A DNA stretch of 64,000 nt from Streptomyces resistomycificus (GCF_001514265.1 NZ_KQ948989.1:558001-622000); one strand, 5' to 3'; positions 41,700 to 51,617 are shown, counted from the stretch's first letter. Made by a program: numbers and translations. The notes: generated by a model from the letters alone, not told the origin.

Positions 41700-43862
41700 T
41701 CAGGGAACGTCGGCCACCGAGAAGATCCCCGGCTCGCTGACCCCGTACAGGACGCCACCCACGCGCAGCGGCGGCACCGAGGCCGGCGTCAGCTCCTCGA
41801 AGGAGCGCCCCTGGGTGTCGAAGGACGGCTCGGTGCGGCCGATCTCCTTGCCGGTGCGCGCGTCGAGAGCCAGGATGCCGGTGTCCGGCATCGTGACGTA
41901 CAACCGGCCCTCGTGGTAGGCGGGTTCGCTGAAGACACGCAGCTCGCGCGAGCTGGTCCACAGCGGCTTCCCGCGCTTCAGGTCCAGGGCGAGGAGGGTC
42001 TCGTTGCCGTAGTCGAAGAGGTACATGGTGTCGCCGCGCACCAGCGGCGCTGCCTCCGGCTCGACACTCCAGGGGAAGTCGATCCGTCGGGTCTTCCCAC
42101 TGCCGAGATCCTGGATGAAGAAAGCGGCGGAGACGCCGGTGTCGTCCTCCCAGCGCGCGTAGTACGCCGTGTCGTCCTGCACCGTGGCCAGCCACAGGTC
42201 GCCCTTCGGGGCGTCCACGCTGCCCAGTGTCCTGCCGGTGCGTGCGTCGACACGGGCGATTTTGCCGGAGCCGCCGCGCAGGTCGGCGTAGAGGGTTCCC
42301 TCGGTGCCGCCGTAGAAGGGGCTCGCCGACTCGGAGGCCAGCCGGCGCTGCCACAGTTCCTCGCCGGTGCGCGGTTCGTACGCCGCGTAGCGAGCGTCGG
42401 AGCGCGCGAGGTCGTCCAGCCGTACGAGCACCACCCCGCCCAGGTACTCGAACTCGGCGACCGGGCCCTCCAGATGCCACAGCCGCTTCCCGGTCCGGCC
42501 GTCGAAGGCGTCCACGCCCCCGGAGCCGTCCGCGCTGCCGACGAACACCACACCCTCGTGGACGACCGGCTCGCCCAGCGAGAAGCTGACGCCGTTCGTC
42601 CGGCTCCTGGGCTTCGTCCAGTCGACCTCGCCCGTCGCGGGGCTCAGCCGTGTCAGGGCAACCTCGGGGGACGCGCAGAAGACGCCGAGCGCGTCGGGTG
42701 TACACGCCGGACCGAGGAACATCTGCTCCTCGTCCGCGTCGTCCGACTTCAGCGTGTTCTGCCACGGCTTCCAGCCCGGCGGCGTCGCGCCACGGGACGT
42801 CGCCTGCGGCCCGGCCTGCTCGACCTCGGCGACCTGACTCGCCGGCTCGTCGTCCACCATGGTGACCGCGACGGCCCCCGCCACACCCAGGACGACCGCC
42901 CCGACCAGAGCGGTTCGCAGCCGTCTCAGGCGGCGTCTTGGTTTCGCCGCTCCGGCGTCCTCGGACCGCAACGCCGCTGTCGCCGCGGACTCGGTCACCG
43001 GGGCCCGGGGCGGCTCCTGGCCGGCCCCCGCTTCGGACAGCTCCTGCGGCAGCCCGGTCAGCGCTTCCAGAGCCTCGCTCGACGTCGGCCGGTCCGCCGG
43101 TTCCTTCGCCAGACAGGCCGCCACCAACGGGCGCAGCGCCTCCGGCAGTTCACCCATCTCGGGCTCGCTGTGCACGGTGTTGTACGCGGCGAGATAGGCG
43201 TTGTCCGCCTCGAACGGGCTGCGCCCGGTGGCCGCGTACACGAGGACCGCGCCCAGCGAGAAGACGTCCACGGCGGGGCCGACGTCACGAGGGCGGCTGA
43301 ACTGCTCCGGCGCCATGAAGGGCGGCGAGCCCATCACCAAGCCCGTCTGGGTACGGACGTCACTGCTGGCCGCGCGCGAGATGCCGAAGTCGATGACGCG
43401 TACCGCCCCGTCGTCGCCCTCGCCCTCCAGGAGGAGCACGTTGCTCGGCTTGAGGTCCCGGTGCACGACCTCCGCACGATGGATCTCACGCAGCGCCTCG
43501 GCGAGTTCGGTGCCCAGGCGGCGCAGCGCGGGCCAGTCCAGCGGACCCGACTCGTCGACCCGCTGGGCGAGCGTGCGGCCCGAGACGAACGCGGTCGCCA
43601 TCCACGGCCGCTCCGCGTCCGGGTCGGCGTCCACGACCGGTGCGGTGAAGGCGCCGCTGACCCGGCGCGCGGCGGCGATCTCCTGCCGGAACCTGGCCCG
43701 GAACTCGGCGTTGTCGGCGTACCTCGTGTGGACGACCTTGACGGCGACGGCTCGCCCCGAGGCCGATCTGCCGAGATAGACGACTCCCATGCCGCCGGTG
43801 CCGATCCGCGATTCGATCCGGTAGCCGCCGACGGACTGCGGATCGTTCTCGCGCAGGGTCAC
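41700..43862 (-). CDS. Membrane Ser/Thr protein kinase with extracellular PQQ-like beta-propeller
   Basis: 720 aa. The kinase domain has GTGGMG (21-26), Lys42, HRDLKPSN (Asp136) and DFG (158-160). A helix follows at about 317-336 after RRRLRRLR. The outer part from about 385 has PQQ-like repeats with the characteristic ...GKxLW/..G turns: TGKRLWHLEG, TGEELWQRRL, TGRTLGSVDA, RGKPLWTSSR and TGKEIGRTEP. A beta-propeller of this type senses or binds ligands. It is convergent with the MerR gene. The stop is 20 bp from that gene's end. The ligand is unknown. Confidence 0.93.
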   Translation of the reverse strand: MTLRENDPQSVGGYRIESRIGTGGMGVVYLGRSASGRAVAVKVVHTRYADNAEFRARFRQEIAAARRVSGAFTAPVVDADPDAERPWMATAFVSGRTLAQRVDESGPLDWPALRRLGTELAEALREIHRAEVVHRDLKPSNVLLLEGEGDDGAVRVIDFGISRAASSDVRTQTGLVMGSPPFMAPEQFSRPRDVGPAVDVFSLGAVLVYAATGRSPFEADNAYLAAYNTVHSEPEMGELPEALRPLVAACLAKEPADRPTSSEALEALTGLPQELSEAGAGQEPPRAPVTESAATAALRSEDAGAAKPRRRLRRLRTALVGAVVLGVAGAVAVTMVDDEPASQVAEVEQAGPQATSRGATPPGWKPWQNTLKSDDADEEQMFLGPACTPDALGVFCASPEVALTRLSPATGEVDWTKPRSRTNGVSFSLGEPVVHEGVVFVGSADGSGGVDAFDGRTGKRLWHLEGPVAEFEYLGGVVLVRLDDLARSDARYAAYEPRTGEELWQRRLASESASPFYGGTEGTLYADLRGGSGKIARVDARTGRTLGSVDAPKGDLWLATVQDDTAYYARWEDDTGVSAAFFIQDLGSGKTRRIDFPWSVEPEAAPLVRGDTMYLFDYGNETLLALDLKRGKPLWTSSRELRVFSEPAYHEGRLYVTMPDTGILALDARTGKEIGRTEPSFDTQGRSFEELTPASVPPLRVGGVLYGVSEPGIFSVADVP

Positions 43863-44204
43863 GAGTCTCCTTCACGCGCTCTGGCCTGGACGGTCGCGGT
43901 CCCGACCCTTCTGACAGGGACAGCTCACTCTAGTGCCCGGCCTCCCGGGCCTTCTCCCCTGTGGAGAACATCCCGGCCACGCTCTGGGGAGGCTGCCATG
44001 ATCGACGACGTGTGCCGGTCCGGGACGCCGCTTTTCGGACATCCCTTCCGGTTCGGACCGGCCCCGGGCAGGGAGGGAGCCGGCCCTCGTCCGCTCCGCC
44101 GGGAACAGTCGGTCGGCGCCGGTCGTTCCCCCTGTGTAGGAGCCACTCGCCGCGTCCCGCGACGCGGCTCCCCGGCCACCAGCCCGGATCCGGACTCGAA
44201 TGCC
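43863..44204. other. Divergent promoter region, kinase and sortase genes
   Basis: 342 bp. An in-frame ATG at 43998 with GGGGAGG upstream would give the sortase a 69-residue extension, but that would bury the lipobox, so it was not used. No clear operator was seen. Confidence 0.3.
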
Positions 44205-44948
44205 ATGCCCCGTTCCCGCGCCTTCCCCACCGCCCTCGCCGGAGTCGGCGTCGCCCTGCTCGTCGGCTGCTCCACGGGCGGCGGAGCGACTCAGGAGCCC
44301 GTCACCCCACAGGGCGCGATGACGTCCATGACGAGTTCCGTGCCCTCCGCCACCTCCGCCCCCTCGGCCGCCGCGACGCCCGCTTCGACTTCCTCGCAGC
44401 CCACTCCCGACAGGACCGACCCCCGGACCGAGACCGCTCAGCTCACCATCCCGGCGATCGGCGTGAAGAACCTGCAGGTCGTTCCCTACGAGGGCACGAC
44501 GGACGACGCGCCGGGCACCCGTATCCAGGACCGCGGCCTCGCCGCGAGCCCCTACGGCGAGCAGGGCGGCGTCGGCCCCGGCGAAGTCGGCAACTACCTC
44601 GTCACGGCCCACCGCCTCTCCGCGGGCGGCCCACTGCGCCTGCTCCCGGAGCTGGAGGAGGGCGCCCGTGTCCAGGTGACGGCGGGCGGGACCGTCTACG
44701 AGTACGTGATCACCGAGTCCAGAAAGACCTCCTTCCGCTCGGCCGACTCGCTGGCCGAACAGCGGGCGGAGGTCCCGGGGCATCCGGGCAGACAGCCCAG
44801 CGAAGCCATGATCACCCTCTCCACCTGCCTGACCCCCGAGGACAACGCGGCCGGGAACTTCTGGCGTGACGACAGGGGCAACCCCGAACACCGCGCCGAC
44901 AAGATCGGCGTACTGGTCTCCTCGCGGACAGCGTCGAGCAGCCCCTGA
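44205..44948 (+). CDS. Lipid-anchored sortase, class E/F type
   Basis: 247 aa from ATG 44205. The lipobox LLVGC (Cys22) ends a signal sequence, and a Ser/Thr/Pro tether runs to about 75. The sortase core begins at QLTIPAIG and contains TAHR (His136), TLSTC (Cys208) and a C-terminal EHR (Arg230), the His-Cys-Arg triad. Class E/F sortases attach LAxTG proteins to the actinobacterial wall. Most are membrane-anchored by an N-terminal helix, so a lipoprotein form is uncommon. The neighbouring lipoprotein at 44953 (convergent) has no sorting signal. No LPxTG-type substrate was seen in this window. Confidence 0.86.
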   Translation: MPRSRAFPTALAGVGVALLVGCSTGGGATQEPVTPQGAMTSMTSSVPSATSAPSAAATPASTSSQPTPDRTDPRTETAQLTIPAIGVKNLQVVPYEGTTDDAPGTRIQDRGLAASPYGEQGGVGPGEVGNYLVTAHRLSAGGPLRLLPELEEGARVQVTAGGTVYEYVITESRKTSFRSADSLAEQRAEVPGHPGRQPSEAMITLSTCLTPEDNAAGNFWRDDRGNPEHRADKIGVLVSSRTASSSP

Positions 44949-44952
44949 GGGC

Positions 44953-45531
44953 TCACCGCTCGGGCAGCCATTCACTCAGGGCGTCGATGAGCCGGTCGAG
45001 GGCGGGCCGGTCGGAGGAACGGTCCGTGATCACCGTGCGGCCCTCGAAGCTCAGCGTGTACTGGAACAGGTCCCGCGCGCCCTTGTCCCTCGTGACCGCC
45101 GGGACCTCGTCGAGCGCCGGATCCGCGAGCAGCGTGCGCACCTCCCTGAACCGGTCCGCGCCGACCTCGCGCACCTGGGGTTCGCCCCTGTCGCCGGTGT
45201 GGACGGTGCTGTCGCCGCGGAGGATCAGCTGTCGGTCGACGCCTGCGACGCCGCCGCTGACGGTCAGGGTGACCAGCTTCTGGTCGGGGCCGGTGACGGG
45301 CACGGGCGACGGGCTTCCGGAAGGAGAGCGGGACACGGAGGGCGTGGGCGCGGGCGGGGGCAGGGACACCGAGGCGGAGGGCAAGGGTGCCAAGGAGCCG
45401 GCGGACGTCGTCGCGGCGCTCACCTCCGGCTCCGCCGCGCCCCCGTCGCTCCCGTCGGTGCAGCCGACCAGAGCCGACACGCCGACCGTGCACACCAGCG
45501 CCGCCACCGCGGCCGTTCCTCTGACGGACAC
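44953..45531 (-). CDS. Lipoprotein of unknown function
   Basis: 192 aa from GTG 45531, chosen because GAGGGG lies just upstream; GTG 45543 is an alternative. The lipobox SALVGC is followed by a Ser/Pro-rich tether and a compact C-terminal domain (QKLVTLTVSGGVAGVDRQL, EVGADRFREVRTLLADPALD). I do not recognise the domain. It ends 5 bp after the sortase stop on the other strand, so the two genes are convergent. The tail SDRPALDRLIDALSEWLPE is helical. It is probably a surface-attached binding protein. Confidence 0.7.
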   Translation of the reverse strand: MSVRGTAAVAALVCTVGVSALVGCTDGSDGGAAEPEVSAATTSAGSLAPLPSASVSLPPPAPTPSVSRSPSGSPSPVPVTGPDQKLVTLTVSGGVAGVDRQLILRGDSTVHTGDRGEPQVREVGADRFREVRTLLADPALDEVPAVTRDKGARDLFQYTLSFEGRTVITDRSSDRPALDRLIDALSEWLPER

Positions 45532-45686
45532 AGCGCCCCTCACCCGCTCGATCGTTGCGACTTGCCTGTCCGTACCACGGAACCGTCCGTTCCGGCCCGC
45601 TGAAGACAGCCGCCCACCGAGCCCCGGGACGGAGACGGAATGCCGGGGTGCCAAACGCACGGACGTTCCGCACCCCGGCCCCCGCG

Positions 45687-47183
45687 TCAGGCGTCCGCGC
45701 CGGCGCGCCGCCCCACGAGCTTCCTCACCCACGGCCAGGCCAGCAGCACCACGATCACCGCGTACACGGTCACCGCGAACGGCGTGTCGACCAGCCCGCT
45801 GACACTCCCGTCGCTGATCTGCAGGGCCCTCCGCAGCTGCTGTTCGGCGTTCGGACCGAGGATGACGCCGATCACGGCGGGCAGGACCGGCAGACCGTAG
45901 CGCCGCATGCCGAACCCGATCAGGCCGATGACCAGGAGGATCACCAGGTCGACGACCTCGCCGCCGACCGCGTACGCACCGACCGCCGCGAAGAAGAGGA
46001 TGCCCGCGTACAGATACGGCCGGGGGATGCGCAGCAGCTTCGCCCACACCGGTGCCAGCGGCAGGTTGAGCGCGAGCAGCAGCACCATGCCGACGAAGAG
46101 CGAGGCGATCAGGCCCCAGACCAGATCGGGTTCCCGCTCGAAGAGCAGCGGGCCCGGCTGGATGCCGTACTGCTGGAAGGCCGCCAGCATGACGGCCGCG
46201 ACCGCCGTCGTCGGCAGGCCCAGGGTCAGCATGGACACCAGCGTGCCCGCCGCCGAGGCCGACGCCGCCGACTCCGGTCCCGCGACGCCCTCGATGGCGC
46301 CCTTGCCGAACTCTTCCTTGTGCTTGGAGAGGCGCTTCTCCGCGACGTACGACAGGAAGGTGGGGATCTCCGCGCCGCCCGCCGGGATCGCGCCGAACGG
46401 GAAGCCGATGAACGGCCCGCGCAGCCACGACTTCCAGGTACGCCGCACATCGGTGCGGCCCAGCCACGGCCGGCCCACCGGGATCGGCTCGCCCGGACTG
46501 CGCCGCAGGTGCGCCGCCACCCACAGGGCCTCGCCGATCGCGAAGAGACCCACCGCCACGATCACCACGTCGACGCCGTCGGCGAGTTGGAGGGAGCCGA
46601 AGGTCAGGCGCTGCTGCCCGGTCATCTGGTCGAGGCCCACCAGGCCGATCGTCAGACCGATCAGCAGGGAGGCCAGGCCCCGGATCCGGGAGGAACCCAG
46701 CACCGACGTCACCGCGATGAACGCCAGCACCATGATGGCGAAGTAGTCCTGCGCGCCGATGTCGACCGCGAGGTCGGCGACCGTCGGCGCCAGCGCGACC
46801 AGCAGGATCGTGCCGATCAGACCGCCCGCGAAGTGACCGATGGCGGCCGCCGCGAGCGCCTGCGCGCCCCGCCCCGCCTTGGCCATCGGGTTGCCCTCCA
46901 TGGCGGCGACCACGGCAGCGCTCTCACCGGGGGTGTTGAGCAGGATGGAGGTGGTCGAACCGCCGAACATCGCGCCGTAGTAGATGCCCGCGAACATGAT
47001 GAACGCGGCGATGGGGTTGAGGCCGTACGTCACCGGCAGCAACAGCGCCACCGCCATGGCGGGCCCGATGCCGGGCAGCACGCCGATCGCGGTGCCGAGC
47101 AGCACACCGAGGGCCGCCCACAGCAGGTTCACCGGGGTGAGGGCCGTACCGAAGCCGTCCATCAGGGAGTTGAGGGCGTCCAT
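45687..47183 (-). CDS. tctA: Tripartite tricarboxylate transporter large permease TctA
   Basis: 498 aa. The TctA signature [20 protein letters not shown] is followed by [20 protein letters not shown] and [20 protein letters not shown], which recur in both halves. Eleven or twelve hydrophobic helices are visible. With TctB and TctC it takes up citrate or another tri- or dicarboxylate, with the binding protein delivering the substrate. It follows tctB with 1 bp between, in the order tctC-tctB-tctA. The citrate-type sensor system is divergent. Confidence 0.95.
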   Translation of the reverse strand: MDALNSLMDGFGTALTPVNLLWAALGVLLGTAIGVLPGIGPAMAVALLLPVTYGLNPIAAFIMFAGIYYGAMFGGSTTSILLNTPGESAAVVAAMEGNPMAKAGRGAQALAAAAIGHFAGGLIGTILLVALAPTVADLAVDIGAQDYFAIMVLAFIAVTSVLGSSRIRGLASLLIGLTIGLVGLDQMTGQQRLTFGSLQLADGVDVVIVAVGLFAIGEALWVAAHLRRSPGEPIPVGRPWLGRTDVRRTWKSWLRGPFIGFPFGAIPAGGAEIPTFLSYVAEKRLSKHKEEFGKGAIEGVAGPESAASASAAGTLVSMLTLGLPTTAVAAVMLAAFQQYGIQPGPLLFEREPDLVWGLIASLFVGMVLLLALNLPLAPVWAKLLRIPRPYLYAGILFFAAVGAYAVGGEVVDLVILLVIGLIGFGMRRYGLPVLPAVIGVILGPNAEQQLRRALQISDGSVSGLVDTPFAVTVYAVIVVLLAWPWVRKLVGRRAGADA

Positions 47184-47184
47184 G

Positions 47185-47721
47185 TCACAGCACTCCCATC
47201 AGCGGGCCGCCGGGCAGCGGTACCCCGAGCAGGTTGTTGAAGACCGCGTAGGTGGCGAGGGAGAGGACGGCCGCGATGAGCGGGTCACGGTCGAGGCGAC
47301 GGCTGCCGAGCGCGAAGGCGGCTCCCCAGAACAGCAGGGCGCCCGCGACCGGGAAGCCGACGGGTTCGATGAGGACGGCCGCGCCGAGGAAGACCCCGGT
47401 GAGCAGCAGGACCGTACGCCAGTCGGCCGGTTCGGACAGGTCGACGTCCTCGCCGGTCTCGGCCTGGCCGCGCCCTCCGCGCAGTACGTCCATGGCGAGC
47501 AGGGCGGCGACCACGAGCAGTCCGACGCCGACCACGACCGGCACGGTCCTGGGCCCGACCGGGCCGCGCTGGGTGATGTCCACGTCCATGGTGAGCGCGT
47601 CGGTCAGGACCAGCACGCCGAGCGCCAACAGCAGGACGCAGACGCCGAGTTCGGAGTGCTCGCGCAGCCAGGAACGGCGATCGGCCGTCTCCGCCGCCGG
47701 GGTGTCGGTCTGTGTCGTCAC
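47185..47721 (-). CDS. tctB: Tripartite tricarboxylate transporter small permease TctB
   Basis: 178 aa from GTG. Four hydrophobic helices are seen: [19 protein letters not shown], then [37 protein letters not shown], and the last near 47190-47250. This is the TctB layout. It overlaps tctC by 4 bp and precedes tctA by 1 bp, so the three subunits are co-translated. It is the small membrane subunit of the transporter. Confidence 0.93.
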   Translation of the reverse strand: MTTQTDTPAAETADRRSWLREHSELGVCVLLLALGVLVLTDALTMDVDITQRGPVGPRTVPVVVGVGLLVVAALLAMDVLRGGRGQAETGEDVDLSEPADWRTVLLLTGVFLGAAVLIEPVGFPVAGALLFWGAAFALGSRRLDRDPLIAAVLSLATYAVFNNLLGVPLPGGPLMGVL

Positions 47722-48701
47722 AGTCCCAGCTCCTTCAGCACCGAAACCACGCGCTTGTCCTGGGCCTCCAGGAAGTCGCCGAACTTCTCGCCGGTGAGGA
47801 ACGCGTCGTCCCAGCCGTTCTGCTTCATCGACTTCTGCCACTCCGGCGAGTCGTGCAGTTCCTCGATCAGCCGGGTGAGCTTGTCGCGTTCCGCCTCGGA
47901 CAGGCCGGGCGGGGCGACGATGCCACGCCAGTTGGTGAAGTCGACGTCGTAGCCGGACTCCCTGAGCGTGGGCGCGTCCAGCTCCGCCACGCGCTCGGGG
48001 CCGGTCACCGCGAGCACCCGCAGCTCGCCCGCCTTGATCTGGTCGAGGTACTCGCCGACCCCGGACACCCCGAAGGCGACCTTGCTGCCGAGGATCGAGG
48101 CGAGCAGTTCGCCGCCGCCGTCGAAGGGGATGTAGTTGACCTGCTTCGGCGCGATGCCGGCGGCCTCGGCCATCAGCATCGGGGCGAGGTGGTCGGGCCC
48201 GCCGGGCGACGACCCGCCGCCCACCGGCAGCTTGCCGGGATCCTTCTTCCAGGCGCCGACCAGCTCGTCGATCGTCTTGTACGGCGAGTCCTTGGCGACC
48301 ACCACGACGTCCTGCTCCTCGGTGAGCCGGGCGATCGGGGTGGTGTCGGCCAGCGTCTTCGGCGCGTCGTTGGAACGGACGGCGCCCACCACACCGAGGC
48401 CCATGGACATGGCGAGCTTGCCGTTGCCGTGCTCGCTCACCAGCCGGCTCAGACCCACGGTGCCGCCGGCGCCGGGCAGGTTGAACACCTCGATGTTGTG
48501 TGTGAGCCCGGCGTCCTCGGCGTTCTTCGCAGCCGTCCGGGCCGTGATGTCGTAGCCGCCACCGGGCGTGTTGGGGACCATGAGGCGCAGGCCCGGGATC
48601 TGTGTGCCGGTCTCGGACCCACTGCCGCCCGTGAGCAGCGGAGGTCCCACGAGCACGAGCACGGCGGCCCCGAGCAGGGCGAGGGGAGTGCGCAGACGCA
48701 C
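47718..48701 (-). CDS. tctC: Tripartite tricarboxylate transporter substrate-binding protein TctC
   Basis: 327 aa from GTG 48701, with GTGs at 48710 and 48713 as alternatives. An N-terminal export helix (LALLGAAVLVLVGPPLL) precedes the Bug/TctC-type domain. LRLMVPNTPGGGYDITART is the classic ligand-loop opening, and PVGGGSSPGGPDHLAP and GVSGVGEYLDQIKAG follow. The protein binds the carboxylate outside the membrane and docks to TctA/TctB. It is the first gene of the transport operon and is divergent from the sensor kinase gene. Confidence 0.93.
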   Translation of the reverse strand: MRLRTPLALLGAAVLVLVGPPLLTGGSGSETGTQIPGLRLMVPNTPGGGYDITARTAAKNAEDAGLTHNIEVFNLPGAGGTVGLSRLVSEHGNGKLAMSMGLGVVGAVRSNDAPKTLADTTPIARLTEEQDVVVVAKDSPYKTIDELVGAWKKDPGKLPVGGGSSPGGPDHLAPMLMAEAAGIAPKQVNYIPFDGGGELLASILGSKVAFGVSGVGEYLDQIKAGELRVLAVTGPERVAELDAPTLRESGYDVDFTNWRGIVAPPGLSEAERDKLTRLIEELHDSPEWQKSMKQNGWDDAFLTGEKFGDFLEAQDKRVVSVLKELGL

Positions 48702-48840
48702 GAGTGCCACCACCTGTCGGTACGTCGATGAGATGCGGGTAGGCCCTGTGGGGGGAGGGTGATGTGGGCCACATGCTGCCCCCAGGGCGACGATCTGTCC
48801 CGCTTGCGGAAGCAACGGAGGTTGTGGTCTTTGTGGCCAA

Positions 48841-48998
48841 CGGCAGGTCAGCGGCAAGCCCCTGCACGTCAGTGGAGAGCCCCGGCAGGTCAGTGCCAGC
48901 CACGACAGGTCAGTGCCAAGCCCCCGGCGGGCCCCCGCCGGTCGGTCACCGGCAGCCGCCCGTCGGCCGGTCACCGGCAGGCCCCCTCGGTCACCGGC
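48841..48998. repeat. Imperfect ~21-bp repeats in the tctC/sensor-kinase intergenic region
   Basis: GTCAG cores recur at 48847, 48868, 48889 and 48909, spaced 20-21 bp, with units like GGCAGGTCAGTGCCAGCC. A related series GGTCACCGGCAG follows at about 48945, 48970 and 48990. The array fills most of the 343-bp divergent promoter region (48702-49044), and could bind the response regulator repeatedly. Confidence 0.6.
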
Positions 48999-49044
48999 GT
49001 CGCTGACGGCCGCAGGCGTCTTTCCCCGGCGGCGGACGGGCGCC

Positions 49045-50802
49045 ATGATGGCGCCCGTGGTGGCCGTTTTCCGTCGTCAGACCCTCGCGGGGGAGATGCT
49101 GGTGCTCCAGCTCGCCATCGTCGTGATGGTGCTGCTGGCCGTCGCCGCGGTCTCCCTCGCCCAGTCCGGGGCGACCTTCGACCGGGTCGAGGGCCGGCGT
49201 GTGGTCGCGCTGGCCGAGCAGCTGGCCGCCAACCCGCTGGTGCGCAGCCAGCTGCCACGGCCCGCGCCGCAGGAGGCTTTGGCCGCGCTGGTGAACTCCA
49301 CGCAGACCCAGTCCGGGGTCACCTCGGTGACCGTCGCCGACGCCGACGGCCGGATCGTCAGCTCCACCAACCCCACGGCGATCGGCGCCCGGCTGACCCT
49401 CGGCGGGGGCGCGGAGGAGGGGCGGGGCTGGTCCGGTGCGCTGACGGTGGACGGCGGCCGTGAACTCGTCGCCCAGGTGCCCGTGCTCGGTGCCACGCAG
49501 GAGCACCTGGGACAGCATTTGGGCACCGTGATGATCGGCGAGGCGGATCCGACGGTGTGGCAGCGTCTCAGCGGCGCCTCCTCCTACCTCCTCGCCTACC
49601 TGGGCATCGCCAGCGGAATCGGCGTGGCCGGCTCCTGGCTGCTGGCGCGGCGCGTCAAACGGCAGACCCTCGGGCTGGAACCGCGCGAGATCGCGGGGCT
49701 CGCCGAGCACCGGGAGGCGATGCTGTACGGCATCGCCGAGGGCGTGATCGCGCTCGACCCGCAGCTGAGGCTCACCCTGGTCAACGCGATGGGCCGACGG
49801 CTGCTCGGTCTGCCCGAGGACTGCGTGGGCCACAGCCTCGCCGAACTCGGCGTCGAGGGGCGGCTGCGGGACGTGCTGGCGGGCGAGCGGGGCGGCCCGG
49901 GCGACGCCCGCCGTGACGAGGTCGTCGTCCGGCACGGCCGGGTGCTGGTGATGAACCGGATGACGGTCACCAAGGACGGTCGCCCGCTCGGCTCCGTCAC
50001 CACGCTGCGCGACCGAACCGAACTGGCCCGGCTGGAACGTGAGATCGGCTCGTTCCGCAGCTCCTCCGAACTGCTGCGCGCCCAGGCCCACGAGTTCGCC
50101 AACCAGCTGCACACCATCTCCGGGCTGATCCAGATCGGCGAGCAGGACGAGGTCGTGCGCTACATCCGGGCGCTCAGCCGGCGCCGCCAGTCACTGGACG
50201 TCTCGCTCAGCCGCCGGGTCCGTGACACGGCCGTCGCCGCCCTGCTCATGGCGAAGTCCTCCCTGGCCGCCGAGCGCAGGGTCAGCCTGCGGATCTCGGA
50301 CCGCACCGCACTCGACCGGCTCACCCCGGAGGACGCCGCCGACGTGGCGACCGTGGTCGGCAACCTGGTCGACAACGCCGTGGACGCGGCCGCCGCTTCG
50401 GCCTCGGCCTCGGTCCCGGCCTCCGCTTCGGGCTCGGGCTCGGTCCCGGCCTCCGCTTCGGGCTCGGTCCCGGCCTCGGCCTCGGCTTCGGACGGGGCAG
50501 GCGCCGACGACGCCTGGGTCGAGGTCGAGCTGCGTCAGGACGCCTCAAGTGTGGAGATCGTGGTCCGCGACTCGGGGCCCGGCGTCGCGCCCGAACTCGC
50601 CCGGGAGGTGTTCGTGCACGGCTTCACCACCAAGGCCGCCCGCGAAGGCGAGCGCGGCATCGGTCTGGCGCTCACCCGGCTGGTCTGCGAGCGTCACGGG
50701 GGTGAGATCTCGGTGACCAACACCCCGGACGGGGCCGTGTTCACCGCACGCATGACCGTCAGCCACCTCACCGACGCGGTGGCGGAAGGAGCACCACGAT
50801 GA
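49045..50802 (+). CDS. Citrate/C4-dicarboxylate-type sensor histidine kinase (CitA/DcuS family)
   Basis: 585 aa from ATG 49045; ATG 49048 is equally possible. Helix 1 is at about 18-40 and helix 2 near 175-198, and a periplasmic PAS-like domain lies between. A cytoplasmic PAS domain (HREAMLYGIAEGVIALDPQL) follows. The kinase core has the SpoOB-type box AHEFANQLHTISGL (His349), GNLVDNAVDAA, DSGPGV and ERGIGLAL. Between the N-box and the G-box there is an insert of about 35 residues of alternating Ala, Ser, Pro and Gly, encoded by repeats (50395-50490). It overlaps the response regulator start by 4 bp (ATGA). It probably senses the tricarboxylate that the divergent TctABC imports. Confidence 0.92.
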   Translation: MMAPVVAVFRRQTLAGEMLVLQLAIVVMVLLAVAAVSLAQSGATFDRVEGRRVVALAEQLAANPLVRSQLPRPAPQEALAALVNSTQTQSGVTSVTVADADGRIVSSTNPTAIGARLTLGGGAEEGRGWSGALTVDGGRELVAQVPVLGATQEHLGQHLGTVMIGEADPTVWQRLSGASSYLLAYLGIASGIGVAGSWLLARRVKRQTLGLEPREIAGLAEHREAMLYGIAEGVIALDPQLRLTLVNAMGRRLLGLPEDCVGHSLAELGVEGRLRDVLAGERGGPGDARRDEVVVRHGRVLVMNRMTVTKDGRPLGSVTTLRDRTELARLEREIGSFRSSSELLRAQAHEFANQLHTISGLIQIGEQDEVVRYIRALSRRRQSLDVSLSRRVRDTAVAALLMAKSSLAAERRVSLRISDRTALDRLTPEDAADVATVVGNLVDNAVDAAAASASASVPASASGSGSVPASASGSVPASASASDGAGADDAWVEVELRQDASSVEIVVRDSGPGVAPELAREVFVHGFTTKAAREGERGIGLALTRLVCERHGGEISVTNTPDGAVFTARMTVSHLTDAVAEGAPR

Positions 50803-51548
50803 CGATGACCGGTACGCCCGGCCCGGCCGACACGATCGACGTGCTCGTCGTCGACGACGACTTCATGGTTGCCAGGGTCCACCGCACCTTCGTCGAACGG
50901 GTCGAGCCGTTCCGGGTCGTCGGCGTGGCCCACTCCGGCGAACAGGCCGCGCGGGCCGTCGACACCCTGCGTCCGGACCTCGTCCTGCTCGACCTGTATC
51001 TGCCGGACCTCTTCGGCCTGGACGTCATCCCCAGGCTGCGCACCGCGGGCCACGACTGCGACGTCATGGTCATCAGCGCGGCACGGGAGGCGGACACGGT
51101 ACGCGGCGCCGCCCGGCACGGCGTGGTCGACTACCTCCTGAAGCCGTTCGACTTCGAGGACCTGCGCGTCCGGCTGGAACGTTACGCCGTCCAACGCGGC
51201 AGGCTGCTCGCCGCCGTGGTGCGCAGCCAGGCCGACGTCGACCGGGTGCTGGCGGGCGCGGCCGTACCGACGTCGGCCACCGGAACGCTGCCCAAGGGCA
51301 TGAGCGTGGAGACCGCCGAGCTCATCGAGCGCACGCTCCGTGGCGCGGAGGGTTCCCTCTCCGCCGCCGAGTGCGCCACCCTCGCCGGTGTCTCCCGCGT
51401 CAGCGCCCGCCGCTACCTGGAGCACTTCCACTCGGTCGGCAACGCCGAGGTGTCCCTCCGCTACGGGTCGACGGGCAGGCCCGAACGCCGCTACCGGTTC
51501 CGGGGACGGCCCGCCGGACTGCGCCCGGGGGACGAGGCCCGCGTCTGA
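50799..51548 (+). CDS. Citrate-type response regulator (CitB/DcuR family)
   Basis: 249 aa. The receiver domain has VLVVDDDFMVARVHRTFV, phospho-acceptor Asp65 in VLLDLYLPD, and a later Lys in DYLLKPFDFEDL. The output part has a winged-helix/HTH (SLSAAECATLAGVSRVSARRY). The family is the CitB/DctR type with its C-terminal HTH. It should activate tctCBA when the sensor detects the carboxylate. It is translationally coupled to the sensor kinase. The next gene region is convergent. Confidence 0.93.
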   Translation: MTMTGTPGPADTIDVLVVDDDFMVARVHRTFVERVEPFRVVGVAHSGEQAARAVDTLRPDLVLLDLYLPDLFGLDVIPRLRTAGHDCDVMVISAAREADTVRGAARHGVVDYLLKPFDFEDLRVRLERYAVQRGRLLAAVVRSQADVDRVLAGAAVPTSATGTLPKGMSVETAELIERTLRGAEGSLSAAECATLAGVSRVSARRYLEHFHSVGNAEVSLRYGSTGRPERRYRFRGRPAGLRPGDEARV

Positions 51549-51617
51549 CCCGCCGGACGGCGCGGGTTCGCCGAAGCGGGAGGGGGCCGTACGCCGGTGG
51601 GCCCATGCGTCCGGCCC

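Noticed and set aside
43998..44204. Upstream in-frame start for the sortase with a good ribosome-binding site
   Set aside because: It would place 69 non-conserved residues before a clear lipoprotein signal.
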